Below the pieces are notes generated by a model. That model was not told the DNA's origin and did not search any database. It was given only the letters and a program-made list of their open reading frames with translations. A stretch of DNA of 64,000 bases from JAXGYX01 sp040772065 (GTDB lineage Bacteria; Bacillota; Clostridia; Saccharofermentanales; Fastidiosipilaceae), in contig JAXGYX010000001.1 of NCBI GenBank assembly GCA_040772065.1, positions 1,364,001 through 1,428,000 of the forward strand, written 5' to 3'. This document shows positions 1-8,513 of this stretch, piece after piece. A program made the position numbers and the translations under genes. The first letter of the stretch is position 1, and each line of letters starts with the position of its first letter.

Positions 1-29
1 AATTCGTTCATCCATATTTATTCGCATAC

Positions 30-65
30 AAAAGCAGGAGACGGCCACGCCGCTTCCTGCTTTTA
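30..65 (-). terminator. Intrinsic terminator after the UPF0210 gene
   Basis: An inverted repeat (AAAAGCAGGA paired with TCCTGCTTTT) lies just beyond the stop of the UPF0210 gene. Read on the minus strand it ends in a short T tract. Confidence 0.7.
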
Positions 66-87
66 ATTGTCCCTCACCGATCGCGCG

Positions 88-1446
88 TCAGTTGCGCATG
101 CTGTGTATCGGGGCCGGTATCCGCCCACCTCGTTCAATCAGCCGTGACGATCCGTACGGGTTCACCTTCATGATCGGGGCCTCTCCCCAAAGGCCGCCGT
201 AGACAACTTTGTCCCCTTCTTTCTTGCCCGGAACGGGTATCACACGAACGGCTGTCGTCTTGTTATTGAAGGTTCCAATCGCCATCTCATCGGCGATCAA
301 ACCGGAAATGGTCTCGGCCGGAGTTTCTCCCGGAATCGCGACCATGTCGATGCCCACCGAACAGACACAGGTCATCGCCTCCAATTTTTCCAGTGAAAGG
401 GCGCCGCACTCGACCGCCGCGATCATCCCCTCGTCCTCACTGACGGGAATAAACGCGCCCGAAAGGCCACCGACATGGGACGAGGCCATCGTGCCGCCTT
501 TTTTCACCGCGTCGTTGAGCATCGCCAGCGCGGCTGTGGTGCCCCAGGCCCCGCAGCGCTCCAGACCGATCTCCTCCAGAATGCGCGCGATGGAGTCTCC
601 AACCACCGGCGTGGGCGCCAAAGACAAATCGATCGTGCCAAACGGGACATCCAGGCGTTTGGAAGTCTCCAGAGCCACCAATTGACCCACTCTGGTCACC
701 TTGAACGCCGTCCGCTTGATGGTCTCGGCAACAACATCCAACGACTCGCCGGGCACATCTTTGAGCGCCGCCAAAATCACACCGGGGCCGCTAACGCCCA
801 CATTGATCACACACTCATGCTCCCCAGGTCCGGTAAACGCGCCCGCCATAAACGGATTGTCTTCCGGGGCGTTGGCGAACACCACCAGTTTCGCGCAGCC
901 GTAGGCGTCGGTATCCGCGGTCAGTTCAGCCGTCTCCTTGATGACGCGCCCCATCTTGGCGACCGCATCCATATTGATGCCGCTGCGCGTCGAGGCCAGA
1001 TTGATGGACGAGCAAACCTGATCGGTCCGCGCCATAGCTTCGGGAATCGAGCGGATCAGCTTGCGGTCGCTGTCGGTGAAACCCTTTTGTACCAAAGCGG
1101 AAAATCCGCCAATGAAGTTGACACCGACCTCTTTTGATGCCCGGTCCAACGCTTCGGCGTAGCAGATATAATCGTCAGCGTCGCTCGCCCCGGCAACCAT
1201 GGAAATCGGAGTGACCGAAATCCTTTTGTGAATGATTGGGATTCCATATTCCGAGCTGATCTGTTCGGCGGTGCGAACCAGATGTTCAGCTTCGCGGGTT
1301 ATCTTGTCATAGATACGTCCACAGGACACCTCCGCAGACTCCGCAGCGCAATCCAACAGATTGATTCCCATCGTGATGGTGCGGACGTCCAGATGTTGTC
1401 TGCGAAACATATTGATGGTTTCCAATATTTCAAAATTCTCAAACAT
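88..1446 (-). CDS. UPF0210 / DUF711 family protein (PFL-like)
   Basis: The 452-residue product reads as a full-length UPF0210 (DUF711) protein. This family is related in fold to the pyruvate formate-lyase/glycyl radical barrel, and its biochemical role is not established. The N-terminus (MFENFEILETINMFRRQHLD) and several glycine-rich blocks, such as a GVSGPGV segment, are typical. No glycyl-radical loop is visible, so it should not be called a PFL. The ATG has GAGAGGAAGCT directly upstream. The ACT-domain gene ends 24 bases before this start, and the two families are a conserved gene pair in Firmicutes, so they are probably one transcript and one functional unit, perhaps with the ACT protein as a ligand sensor (inference). 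Confidence 0.9.
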   Translation of the reverse strand: MFENFEILETINMFRRQHLDVRTITMGINLLDCAAESAEVSCGRIYDKITREAEHLVRTAEQISSEYGIPIIHKRISVTPISMVAGASDADDYICYAEALDRASKEVGVNFIGGFSALVQKGFTDSDRKLIRSIPEAMARTDQVCSSINLASTRSGINMDAVAKMGRVIKETAELTADTDAYGCAKLVVFANAPEDNPFMAGAFTGPGEHECVINVGVSGPGVILAALKDVPGESLDVVAETIKRTAFKVTRVGQLVALETSKRLDVPFGTIDLSLAPTPVVGDSIARILEEIGLERCGAWGTTAALAMLNDAVKKGGTMASSHVGGLSGAFIPVSEDEGMIAAVECGALSLEKLEAMTCVCSVGIDMVAIPGETPAETISGLIADEMAIGTFNNKTTAVRVIPVPGKKEGDKVVYGGLWGEAPIMKVNPYGSSRLIERGGRIPAPIHSMRN

Positions 1447-1470
1447 AGCTTCCTCTCAAATCCGTTGTTT

Positions 1471-1758
1471 TCAGATACGCTGCATGGCGTTGAATATATC
1501 AGCGTGCTGTATGCGAATCTCAAGATTCATGGATTCTCCCAACGCCTTCAGCTCTTCACTCAACGTCTCAAAAGAAGTGTTGATCTGACTTGTGTCGACC
1601 AGTGTAATCATGGTGAACATGTCTTGCAGGATGGTCTGGGAAATGTCGGAAATATTGACATTCATTTTCGCCAACACGGCGGAAACGCTGGAAATAATTC
1701 CCACCCGGTCTCGTCCGATCACCGTGATCACCGCATTGTATTTTGCAGATTGACTCAT
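1471..1758 (-). CDS. ACT domain protein, UPF0237 family
   Basis: This 95-residue protein is a single ACT domain. The signature is an early beta strand followed by a GRDRVGIISSVSAVLAK helix. ACT domains bind small ligands, often amino acids. This family resembles the regulatory half of GcvR, but no direct function is known. The start ATG is preceded by GGAGAATGAGTT. It is the first gene of a two-gene unit with the UPF0210 gene. A TTG-initiated frame inside the same DNA is a shadow. Confidence 0.9.
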   Translation of the reverse strand: MSQSAKYNAVITVIGRDRVGIISSVSAVLAKMNVNISDISQTILQDMFTMITLVDTSQINTSFETLSEELKALGESMNLEIRIQHADIFNAMQRI

Positions 1759-1846
1759 AACTCATTCTCCGTATCTATTTATAATTTCTCATAGAACTTA
1801 TATTATAGCGGTTCGCGCTCTTCTTTGCGCTGCTGTTCCCGCCATT

Positions 1847-2497
1847 TTAGATAAGTTGCCCTTGATTTTGACATGGATAAAGGCCATCCGCTGACATGAT
1901 CTGTTTGACCCGATAATCTTGTTTTGTAAACGGCAGATGAGTGGTGAAAATCTGGATTGAGAAAGCCACCGCCACATGGTCCGGCAGGTTCAGCAGCGTC
2001 CGATCCTCCAGGTCGGTCAGGAATTTATCGTAATATCCTCCGCCGTAACCAAGACGCTCACCAAACACGCTGACCGCCACACAAGGAGTCACCACAAGGT
2101 CAGGTTCGATACGCTCAACACAGATATCCGGTGGTGGCTCGACGATGCCAAAAGCGCCGGCCTTCCAATCCGGTGGAGGAAGGGTGGAGTTCGCGGGCAG
2201 CTTCGCCCACAACATCCGCGGACCCGACCGGTCTCTTTTCAGCGCGCGTGGCACCCAGACATCTACATGGTCCGGCAGATGCTCAAACAAAGTCCATAGT
2301 TGAATTTCGTGTTGAGTCGGCAAGAATGCCGTAATCGTGGTGTGTGAACGGGTGGAGATATAGTCCAATAACCGGTCACAGATCGCCAGACTTTCACTGT
2401 CGCGACGCGCTGCGCTCATCGACAGGCGCTCGGACAAGATCTGTTGACGTAGCGCAGTTTTGCGTCGTTTGATCGTCTCATCGTAATCAGATATCAC
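1847..2497 (-). CDS. 5-formyltetrahydrofolate cyclo-ligase
   Basis: The enzyme converts 5-formyl-THF to 5,10-methenyl-THF with ATP, salvaging a storage and inhibitory folate. The N-terminus has the family's basic helix (KRRKTALRQQILSERL). The C-terminal half carries the diagnostic GERLGYGGGYYDKFL substrate and Mg-ATP loop, preceded by a DLVVTPCVAVS strand. I choose the GTG start at 2497 because AAGGAG lies 10 bases upstream; the open frame extends to 2542 but has no site there. The resulting length of 216 residues is normal for the family. It stands alone on the minus strand. Its folate chemistry links loosely to the folT riboswitch unit elsewhere in the window. Confidence 0.9.
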   Translation of the reverse strand: MISDYDETIKRRKTALRQQILSERLSMSAARRDSESLAICDRLLDYISTRSHTTITAFLPTQHEIQLWTLFEHLPDHVDVWVPRALKRDRSGPRMLWAKLPANSTLPPPDWKAGAFGIVEPPPDICVERIEPDLVVTPCVAVSVFGERLGYGGGYYDKFLTDLEDRTLLNLPDHVAVAFSIQIFTTHLPFTKQDYRVKQIMSADGLYPCQNQGQLI

Positions 2498-2678
2498 AAA
2501 TAGTCTTCTCCTTCCTGCCGCGCATAGCGCGTGAAACCACATTCCACGAATGGAAACTTATCATAAATCATTGACTTGTGCTAATTTTACAAAACTATTA
2601 TAGTGATATCCGTGAAAAAGCCAACAAGGACAGTGATATGACTCACTCGAATCAAAACACGATTGAATGGAAGTGCAA

Positions 2679-3407
2679 ATGGCCACACAAAACAAACCCA
2701 CACCGCGACGCGCGAAAAAATCAAAACAAAAGAATAAATGGATCGACGTGCTATTGATCCTGATCATCATCGCAAGTTTAAGCTCCGGACTCTACTTGTT
2801 GATTCAACCGAAAATCGTTCAAAACAACCAGGATAAAGTAACCGCTGACTTGAATTTGGTTGTCGACGGTCAGCTGAATCAGCCGATTATGGTCGATCCT
2901 CGAGCGAACAAAGTCCCCGGCGAGGATTATGATTTTTTTGGTGATGACGATCAGGACGACATAAATTATGAGGATTTACCGGACCTGGTGGAGCTGATAC
3001 CGCTTGGACGGCTGAAAATCCCCGACATCAATGTCGATCTGCCGATCTTGGAGGGCGCGACACACGTTCAGCTGCGATATGGGCTCGCCCATATCGAATC
3101 ATCTTCCTTGCCGGGCGAAGAGGGCAATTGCGCCATCCTCGGCCACCGCATGTTGGACAACGGGCGACATTTAAATCGTCTAAACGAGGTTGAGATCGGC
3201 GATTTGATCACGATCAACACCGGCACCGACCTTTACACCTATGAAGTTTTCGACATGCCGGTCGTCAGGCCGGAAGATTTATTAAGTTACGTTGAAAAAG
3301 ATTATAGCGGTTCGACCATCACTCTGAGCACCTGTCACCCTATTCCCACATGGACCCACCGATTGCTATGTGTGGCCAAGCAGGTGGAACATCAAACCAT
3401 CGAATAG
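2679..3407 (+). CDS. Sortase, class C/D-like
   Basis: Sortases are membrane cysteine transpeptidases that cleave a sorting motif and attach proteins to peptidoglycan. The protein has a basic N-terminus, one membrane anchor (WIDVLLILIIIASLSSGLYL), a variable acidic linker (FFGDDDQDD) and a C-terminal sortase barrel. The active site is visible: the His in AILGHRML, Cys in TLSTC about 24 residues from the end, and Arg in THRLL. The TLSTC...THRLL arrangement is closest to class C/D enzymes, but no class C lid is seen. The ATG at 2679 is preferred because GGAAG precedes it; an ATG at 2667 has no site. A likely substrate is the FPATG protein at 8.5-10.1 kb. Confidence 0.88.
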   Translation: MATQNKPTPRRAKKSKQKNKWIDVLLILIIIASLSSGLYLLIQPKIVQNNQDKVTADLNLVVDGQLNQPIMVDPRANKVPGEDYDFFGDDDQDDINYEDLPDLVELIPLGRLKIPDINVDLPILEGATHVQLRYGLAHIESSSLPGEEGNCAILGHRMLDNGRHLNRLNEVEIGDLITINTGTDLYTYEVFDMPVVRPEDLLSYVEKDYSGSTITLSTCHPIPTWTHRLLCVAKQVEHQTIE

Positions 3408-3440
3408 TCATGCTGAACACTCGATAATCAAACGCACAAG

Positions 3441-3470
3441 CGGGCACCATGCGAAATCGCATGGTGCCCG
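3441..3470 (+). terminator. Hairpin after the sortase gene
   Basis: A perfect inverted repeat (CGGGCACCATGCG with its complement and a short AAAT loop) lies between the convergent sortase and glgP genes. The following T tract is weak (TTCCTATTCT). It may act for either strand. Confidence 0.6.
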
Positions 3471-3521
3471 TTCCTATTCTATGATCATGTGGTTAATGAC
3501 TCGCCGTGGCAATGCCCGATT

Positions 3522-5900
3522 TTAGTCAATTGCGCACGGACTGATTTTCCAGATGCCTTCGGCATAGTCATTGATCGTGCGATCCGAGCTGAAACGGCCT
3601 GAACGCACGATGTTGATCCAGCATTTCTCCGCCCAGGTTTCCTGATCCAGATAATCTTTCGCCATGCGGTCGCGCGTCTTGCGATAGTCGGCGAAATCAC
3701 CCAACACATAATAGACATCGGCGTGCTGCCAGCTTGTTCCGTTCAGCAGGCTGTTTTTCAAATCCTGGAAAACGCCGGTGCCACTGTCGGACAAGGTTCC
3801 ATCCGTTAACGCGTCCAGCACTCTGCGCAATCCCGGAATATTCTGGTATTGCCAGACGGGGTTGTAATAGGATTTCGTGGCGGGCATATCCTCCACACGA
3901 ACGCCGAAAATATAAGCGTTCTCCTCTCCAACCGCCTCGGCGATCTCCACGTTGGCGCCATCCAATGTACCGAGCGTCAACGCTCCGTTCATCATAAACT
4001 TCATATTTCCGGTACCCGAGGCCTCCAAACCGGCGGTGGAGATCTGTTCAGAGATGTCTGTGGCAGGAATGATGCGCTCGGCGTTGGAGACATTGTAATT
4101 GTGTATGAAGACAACCTTCATTTTGTCGCCAATTTGCGGATCATTGTTGACCAGCTTGGCGATTTCATTGATTAACTTGATGATCGCCTTCGCCCTTACA
4201 TAACCCGGCGCGGCCTTGGCGCCGAAAATGAATGCTCGAGGCGTCTCCAGAACTGAAATATCTTCTTTCGCTCTGAAGTAGAGATCCAAAATATAAAGTG
4301 CGTTCATCAATTGTCGTTTATATTCATGCAAACGTTTAATTTGAACATCGAAAACCGCATTGGGATTCAGCTTGATGCCTTCGGTTTTTTCAATATAATC
4401 CGCCAATTTAACTTTATTGTTGTGTTTAATCTTCATCAAGCGCTTCATAACCGCTTTGTCTTCGCCAAAAGGCTCCAGTTTTTTCAGCGCGTCGAGATCT
4501 TTAACCCAATCATCGTCGCCGGCCAGCTCGGTCAGCAGATCCGAAAGCTCAGGATTGCACATGCGCAGCCAACGACGCGGCGTGACTCCGTTTGTCTTAT
4601 TGCTGAATTTTTCCGGCCACAGCTCGTACCAGTCTTTCAACGTATCATCTTTGAGGATTTCCGTATGCAAAGCGGCGACACCGTTGATCGAATAAGAGGC
4701 ATAACAGGCCAACCAGGCCATACGGATTTTGCCATCGCCGATCGGTGCCAGGTAGTCGATGCGGTCGTGGCGCATTCCAAGCTCTTCCATTTCTTTTCGG
4801 AAGCGGTTGTCGATCTCCTGGACGATTTCCAAAATACGCGGGAACAGGAATTGGAATATACCGATGTCCCATTTTTCCAGCGCTTCCGCCAGCGTTGTGT
4901 GATTGGTATAGGCAAATGTCTCAGACACGATCGCCCAGGCCTCATCCCAGCTCAAGTTGTTCTCATCGAGCAAAATGCGCATTAATTCAGGAATGCCGAC
5001 AACCGGATGTGTATCATTCAGCTGGAAACAGTGCAATTTCGAGAATTTTGAAAAGTCCGAGCCGTGCCTCTCCTTATATTTGCGCACAATGTCTTGTAAA
5101 GAGGCGGACACAAAGAAATACTGTTGACGGACGCGAAGCACTTTTCCGTCGTAGGAAGTGTCATTGGGATACAGCACACGCCAGATATCCTCGACACGGT
5201 TTCGTTCCTCCACAGCGTCATCAAAACGTTGGCTGTTAAATAGATTAAAGTCAAAATCCTCGGCCGGCAGCGCACACCATAACCGCAATGAGTTGACATT
5301 GTCGGTATGATAACCGGTGATTGGAAGATCATAGGGCAACGCGATCACATCCATATCACAATAATGGACACGCACGGAATCCGCCTCGTGACTTACCATG
5401 AGCGGATAGCCGTTCTCCATCCAGGCGTCGGGGTATTCTTTTTGAAAACCATCTTCAAATTCTTGTCTAAACAGACCATAGCGGTACAAGATTCCATAAC
5501 CGGTGACCGGCAAGTTCATTGTGGCACATGAATCCAGGAAGCAAGCCGCCAGGCGCCCCAGTCCACCGTTGCCCAATCCGGCGTCATATTCAACGTCCAG
5601 CACATCGTTGATGTCCAGACCGTATGAGCTCAGCACCTGCTTCACATCCTCATACAGATCCAGATTAATCAGATTATTGAGCGTGGAGCGGCCGACCAAA
5701 AACTCCGCCGAAAAATAATGTTGTTGACGCTGATTCTGATACTTATCCACAGACTGTTCCCAGTCATCCGCGATCCGCTCAATGATAACTCTGGACAATC
5801 CGTTCCAGAATTCGCGCAGAGTGGCTTTCTCGGGTGGAACACCCGCCCCACCTTTGATTTGGGCCACCAGTGACATATTTATTTCTTTCGCTCTAGACAT
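3522..5900 (-). CDS. glgP: Glycogen/maltodextrin phosphorylase
   Basis: This GT35 enzyme releases glucose-1-phosphate from alpha-1,4-glucans with phosphate and pyridoxal phosphate. The length (792 residues) fits bacterial phosphorylases. The N-terminal part has the DVEYDAGLGNGGLGRLAACF block and the middle has FQLNDTHP. The PLP-binding motif EASGTGNMKFMMNGALTLG holds the Schiff-base lysine near residue 634. The ATG at 5900 follows GGAGGTTTAT and is preferred over the one 12 bases upstream. It is a single gene with no other glycogen genes nearby. Its product would feed glucose-1-phosphate towards the phosphofructokinases further along the window. Several open frames on the opposite strand are shadows. 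Confidence 0.96.
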   Translation of the reverse strand: MSRAKEINMSLVAQIKGGAGVPPEKATLREFWNGLSRVIIERIADDWEQSVDKYQNQRQQHYFSAEFLVGRSTLNNLINLDLYEDVKQVLSSYGLDINDVLDVEYDAGLGNGGLGRLAACFLDSCATMNLPVTGYGILYRYGLFRQEFEDGFQKEYPDAWMENGYPLMVSHEADSVRVHYCDMDVIALPYDLPITGYHTDNVNSLRLWCALPAEDFDFNLFNSQRFDDAVEERNRVEDIWRVLYPNDTSYDGKVLRVRQQYFFVSASLQDIVRKYKERHGSDFSKFSKLHCFQLNDTHPVVGIPELMRILLDENNLSWDEAWAIVSETFAYTNHTTLAEALEKWDIGIFQFLFPRILEIVQEIDNRFRKEMEELGMRHDRIDYLAPIGDGKIRMAWLACYASYSINGVAALHTEILKDDTLKDWYELWPEKFSNKTNGVTPRRWLRMCNPELSDLLTELAGDDDWVKDLDALKKLEPFGEDKAVMKRLMKIKHNNKVKLADYIEKTEGIKLNPNAVFDVQIKRLHEYKRQLMNALYILDLYFRAKEDISVLETPRAFIFGAKAAPGYVRAKAIIKLINEIAKLVNNDPQIGDKMKVVFIHNYNVSNAERIIPATDISEQISTAGLEASGTGNMKFMMNGALTLGTLDGANVEIAEAVGEENAYIFGVRVEDMPATKSYYNPVWQYQNIPGLRRVLDALTDGTLSDSGTGVFQDLKNSLLNGTSWQHADVYYVLGDFADYRKTRDRMAKDYLDQETWAEKCWINIVRSGRFSSDRTINDYAEGIWKISPCAID

Positions 5901-6133
5901 ATAAACCTCCAAAAGCTTTTTAAGTTAACATTAATTAAGATGCGACACTTAAAATATAATTATCATATATCGCTTTTAAAGCAACACGATTTTACCTGAT
6001 TTGACTAACTTATACAAATTCGCAATTGGCCTTTCCTCTGTCCGGACCCGGTTTTAAGTTTCCACGCGGACATTTCGCTTAAGAATCCTGCCCGATTATC
6101 TCAATTCAAACTCATATGTAAGAATTTGCTAAC

Positions 6134-6171
6134 AAAAAAAGGCACAGCCGGTCAAATTCGCCGGCTATGCC
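6134..6171 (-). terminator. Terminator of the tRNA-Ile/tRNA-Tyr transcript
   Basis: An 11-bp stem (GGCACAGCCGG with CCGGCTATGCC) is followed on the minus strand by seven T residues. It sits just after the tRNA-Tyr gene. Confidence 0.85.
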
Positions 6172-6180
6172 GATTTTAAT

Positions 6181-6265
6181 TGGTGGGAGAAAGCGGATTC
6201 GAACCACCGAAGTCACTGACAACAGATTTACAGTCTGCCCCCTTTGGCCACTTGGGTATTCTCCC
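6181..6265 (-). tRNA. tRNA-Tyr (GTA)
   Basis: An 85-base class II tRNA with a long variable arm. The anticodon loop CTGTAAA gives anticodon GTA. Acceptor GGGAGAA pairs with TTCTCCC, and CCA is encoded. Confidence 0.95.
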
Positions 6266-6282
6266 AAAAATAACTTGTAAAT

Positions 6283-6359
6283 TGGTGGGCCTTCAGGGAC
6301 TCGAACCCGGGACCGACCGGTTATGAGCCGGTTGCTCTAACCAACTGAGCTAAAGGCCC
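6283..6359 (-). tRNA. tRNA with CAT anticodon, probably tRNA-Ile2 (lysidine type)
   Basis: A 77-base cloverleaf with encoded CCA and anticodon CAT. The acceptor start GGGCCTTTAGCTCAG and the anticodon stem CGGCTCATAACCG resemble the Firmicute tRNA-Ile2 that is modified by TilS to read AUA, more than an elongator tRNA-Met. This identity is judged by memory of those sequences, so Met remains possible. Confidence 0.85.
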
Positions 6360-6365
6360 GCATCA

Positions 6366-6702
6366 CGGGATGCCGTCGAACTGATGCCATCACCATTAAG
6401 CGACGAAGGCAATTATAAGCAAGTTGCGGATTTTCGTCAAGTCCGTTTTTAATCGATACCGGGCACTGGCGGCAAACCACATCACTCACCGGTATTTTCC
6501 GATATTCGGACGGATTTGAGAATTGGTCGACGCCACTTAAGTCTATCAGAAGCACACAGAAATAGTTAAAAGTAAGGGAATCGCGCGACAATACATGTTA
6601 CAATAAGTGCTGAATCATCAGCCTAATTATAGAAACAGGGGAATCGTCTAAATCACCAAATTGAAGATCACCTTGTCTTCAAGAATTGAGGTTTCAAGCA
6701 AC
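6366..6702. other. Gene-free stretch between tRNA-Ile2 and the LCP gene
   Basis: This gap of about 340 bases holds the tRNA promoter at 6412-6440. The rest presumably holds the LCP promoter and leader. A minus-strand open frame at 6337-6591 overlaps the tRNA and has no protein family features, so I do not call it a gene. Confidence 0.6.
6412..6440 (-). promoter_or_regulatory. Sigma-70-type promoter of the tRNA-Ile2/Tyr transcript
   Basis: Minus-strand TTGACG, a 17-base spacer and TATAAT lie about 53 bases before the tRNA-Ile2 5' end. Confidence 0.85.
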
Positions 6703-8262
6703 ATGAAAAAAAATCAAAAGAATTATGACTCAGGTGCTGAGTTTCCACCGGATCGCGAACGGCAACCAACCGTCAGAAAAAGTGAGAAAATCGTGGCGGT
6801 CAAGCCCAAACGCGGCAAACCCGCGGTGGTTACCAGAGTGTTCAGCTGGCTGTTCGCGCTTGTGTTGTTGGCGCTTTCCGCCGGTGTCTGTTACTTATTG
6901 CTTCGCTATGGCGTCTTTCCCCAATTTCATCGATCCATCGTGATCGGAGTCATCGTGCTCGTCAATCTCATTGTTTGGATTCTTTTGATCGCGGGGCAGA
7001 GCAAAAAAGCGCGGGTACGCACCGCGATCGCTTTATCACTTGTCTTTTCAATAATCATGGGCGCGTTTGGATACTACCTTTACTTCGGAGTCAACGCGCT
7101 GGACGCGATCAATGAGAATAAAAATTTACGCAGCACCTCTCTTTCTCTGGTTGTGATGACGGACTCACCCTATCAGGCGCCCGCTGACGTCATCGATAAA
7201 ACCATCCACGCGCCACTGCGCACGGATAGCGAGGTCATCGACGCATACGCGACATCATTGAACTCCAGATTCAATATTCAGCTGCCGTTCACTAACGTTT
7301 CCTCCTATCATGAGGCGGTGGACAACTTGTATAGCGGCGGGTGTGAGGCGATCGTCTTCAAGAACGCGATGCTGAGCAACGTGTTGGACACCCACCCGAA
7401 CTTCTCCACCGAAACCCGTGTGATTGACGAGTGGTCGATCGAAAAAAAGGTTCAGGATGTGGCGAAACCGGTCGATACTTCGAAAAAGGGATTTAACGTA
7501 TACATCAGCGGCATCGATACCTACGGTCCGATCAGTTCTGTTTCAAACTCCGATGTAAACATCATCATGACCATCAATCCCGACAGCAATCAGTTGTTGC
7601 TCACTTCCGTTCCACGCGACACCTACCTGCCGATAGCCGGCGGTGGCGGAGGACATAATGACAAGCTGACGCACGCGGGCATCTATGGTGTTGAGTCATC
7701 CATTCAAACACTTGAAGACTTTCTGGATATCGATATCAACTATTACGCCAGAGTCAATTTCACCTCTTTGATCACCATCGTCGACCAGATTGGCGGCATC
7801 GATGTCGAGAACCCGGTTTCCTTCAACACGGACTATTATAATTTCCCGGCCGGGACAGTTCATATGAATGGTGAGCAGGCATTGGCCTTTTCACGCGAGC
7901 GGCATAATCTGGCCGGTGGTGACTTCGATCGTGGCAGAAACCAGGAACGCGTCATTCTGGCGATCTTCAAACAAATCAATCAACCGGAGTTCTTGTTGAA
8001 TTATCGCGATGTGCTAAACTCCGTTGAAGGCTCGGTTCAAACCAATATGCCAACCGAAGACATGGTCAAGCTGGTGAATCAAATGATCGTCGATCGATCT
8101 CCCTGGACCACCGAAATGATCGATGTCAAAGGAACCGGCAAACCTGGCCTGAACTCCTACCTGATTCCCGGACGCGAGATCTACATGATGGAAGCCTATC
8201 CTGACAGTGTTGCGGAAGTGAAAGATAAAATTTTAAAAACACTGCAAGGCCCCACCGAGTAA
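6703..8262 (+). CDS. LytR-CpsA-Psr (LCP) family wall glycopolymer ligase
   Basis: LCP proteins transfer wall teichoic acid or other glycopolymers from lipid carriers to peptidoglycan outside the membrane. After a basic cytoplasmic tail there are three hydrophobic segments (VTRVFSWLFALVLLALSAGV, IVIGVIVLVNLIVWILLIAG and IALSLVFSIIMGAFGYYLY). An extracellular accessory domain follows, then the LCP domain with SVPRDTYLP, the GGIDVENP block and DFDRGRNQERV, which carry the family's conserved Arg and Asp residues. The ATG at 6703 (GAGGT 11 bases upstream) is preferred; a TTG at 6661 is the alternative, with only a distant AGGGGA. It is followed by its own terminator and faces the surface-protein gene. 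Confidence 0.92.
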   Translation: MKKNQKNYDSGAEFPPDRERQPTVRKSEKIVAVKPKRGKPAVVTRVFSWLFALVLLALSAGVCYLLLRYGVFPQFHRSIVIGVIVLVNLIVWILLIAGQSKKARVRTAIALSLVFSIIMGAFGYYLYFGVNALDAINENKNLRSTSLSLVVMTDSPYQAPADVIDKTIHAPLRTDSEVIDAYATSLNSRFNIQLPFTNVSSYHEAVDNLYSGGCEAIVFKNAMLSNVLDTHPNFSTETRVIDEWSIEKKVQDVAKPVDTSKKGFNVYISGIDTYGPISSVSNSDVNIIMTINPDSNQLLLTSVPRDTYLPIAGGGGGHNDKLTHAGIYGVESSIQTLEDFLDIDINYYARVNFTSLITIVDQIGGIDVENPVSFNTDYYNFPAGTVHMNGEQALAFSRERHNLAGGDFDRGRNQERVILAIFKQINQPEFLLNYRDVLNSVEGSVQTNMPTEDMVKLVNQMIVDRSPWTTEMIDVKGTGKPGLNSYLIPGREIYMMEAYPDSVAEVKDKILKTLQGPTE

Positions 8263-8290
8263 TCGACCCACCAAACAATTTCAACCTCAA

Positions 8291-8326
8291 GAAGTCCCCC
8301 GTCATATTCATTGGCCGGGGGACTTC
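8291..8326 (+). terminator. Terminator of the LCP gene
   Basis: An 11-bp perfect stem (GAAGTCCCCCG with CGGGGGACTTC) lies 28 bases after the LCP stop and is followed by TTAT. Confidence 0.75.
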
Positions 8327-8433
8327 TTATACCCACCCGGCTTGCGGATCCACATTGGGGGCTTTTAACTTTAAGTGCTGAAGCAGCAGGCCTTCCGGGA
8401 TGGATAGCCCCGCCATTGTCGGACACGCGCAAA

Positions 8434-8470
8434 CAAATGCACCTCGCAAAGACTTTGCGAGGTGCATTTG
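8434..8470. terminator. Bidirectional terminator between LCP and surface-protein genes
   Basis: A nearly uninterrupted 18-bp palindrome (CAAATGCACCTCGCAAAG with its complement) carries T-rich sequence on both sides, TTTTTTGTTT on the plus strand. It most likely ends the minus-strand surface-protein gene. Confidence 0.8.
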
Positions 8471-8513
8471 TTTTTTGTTTCATCTGAGAACAGGTAGTTC
8501 CGTGTCGTGAAGA

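Noticed and set aside
475..1137. Plus-strand open frame of 220 residues opposite the UPF0210 gene
   Set aside because: It is the complement of a well-supported gene, has an Arg/His-rich composition typical of antisense frames and no family features.
88..1446. UPF0210 protein as pyruvate formate-lyase
   Set aside because: No glycyl-radical motif and no cysteine pair of the PFL active site is present, and no activating enzyme gene is adjacent.
6337..6591. Minus-strand 84-residue open frame before the LCP gene
   Set aside because: It overlaps the tRNA-Ile2 gene and its promoter and has no recognisable domain.
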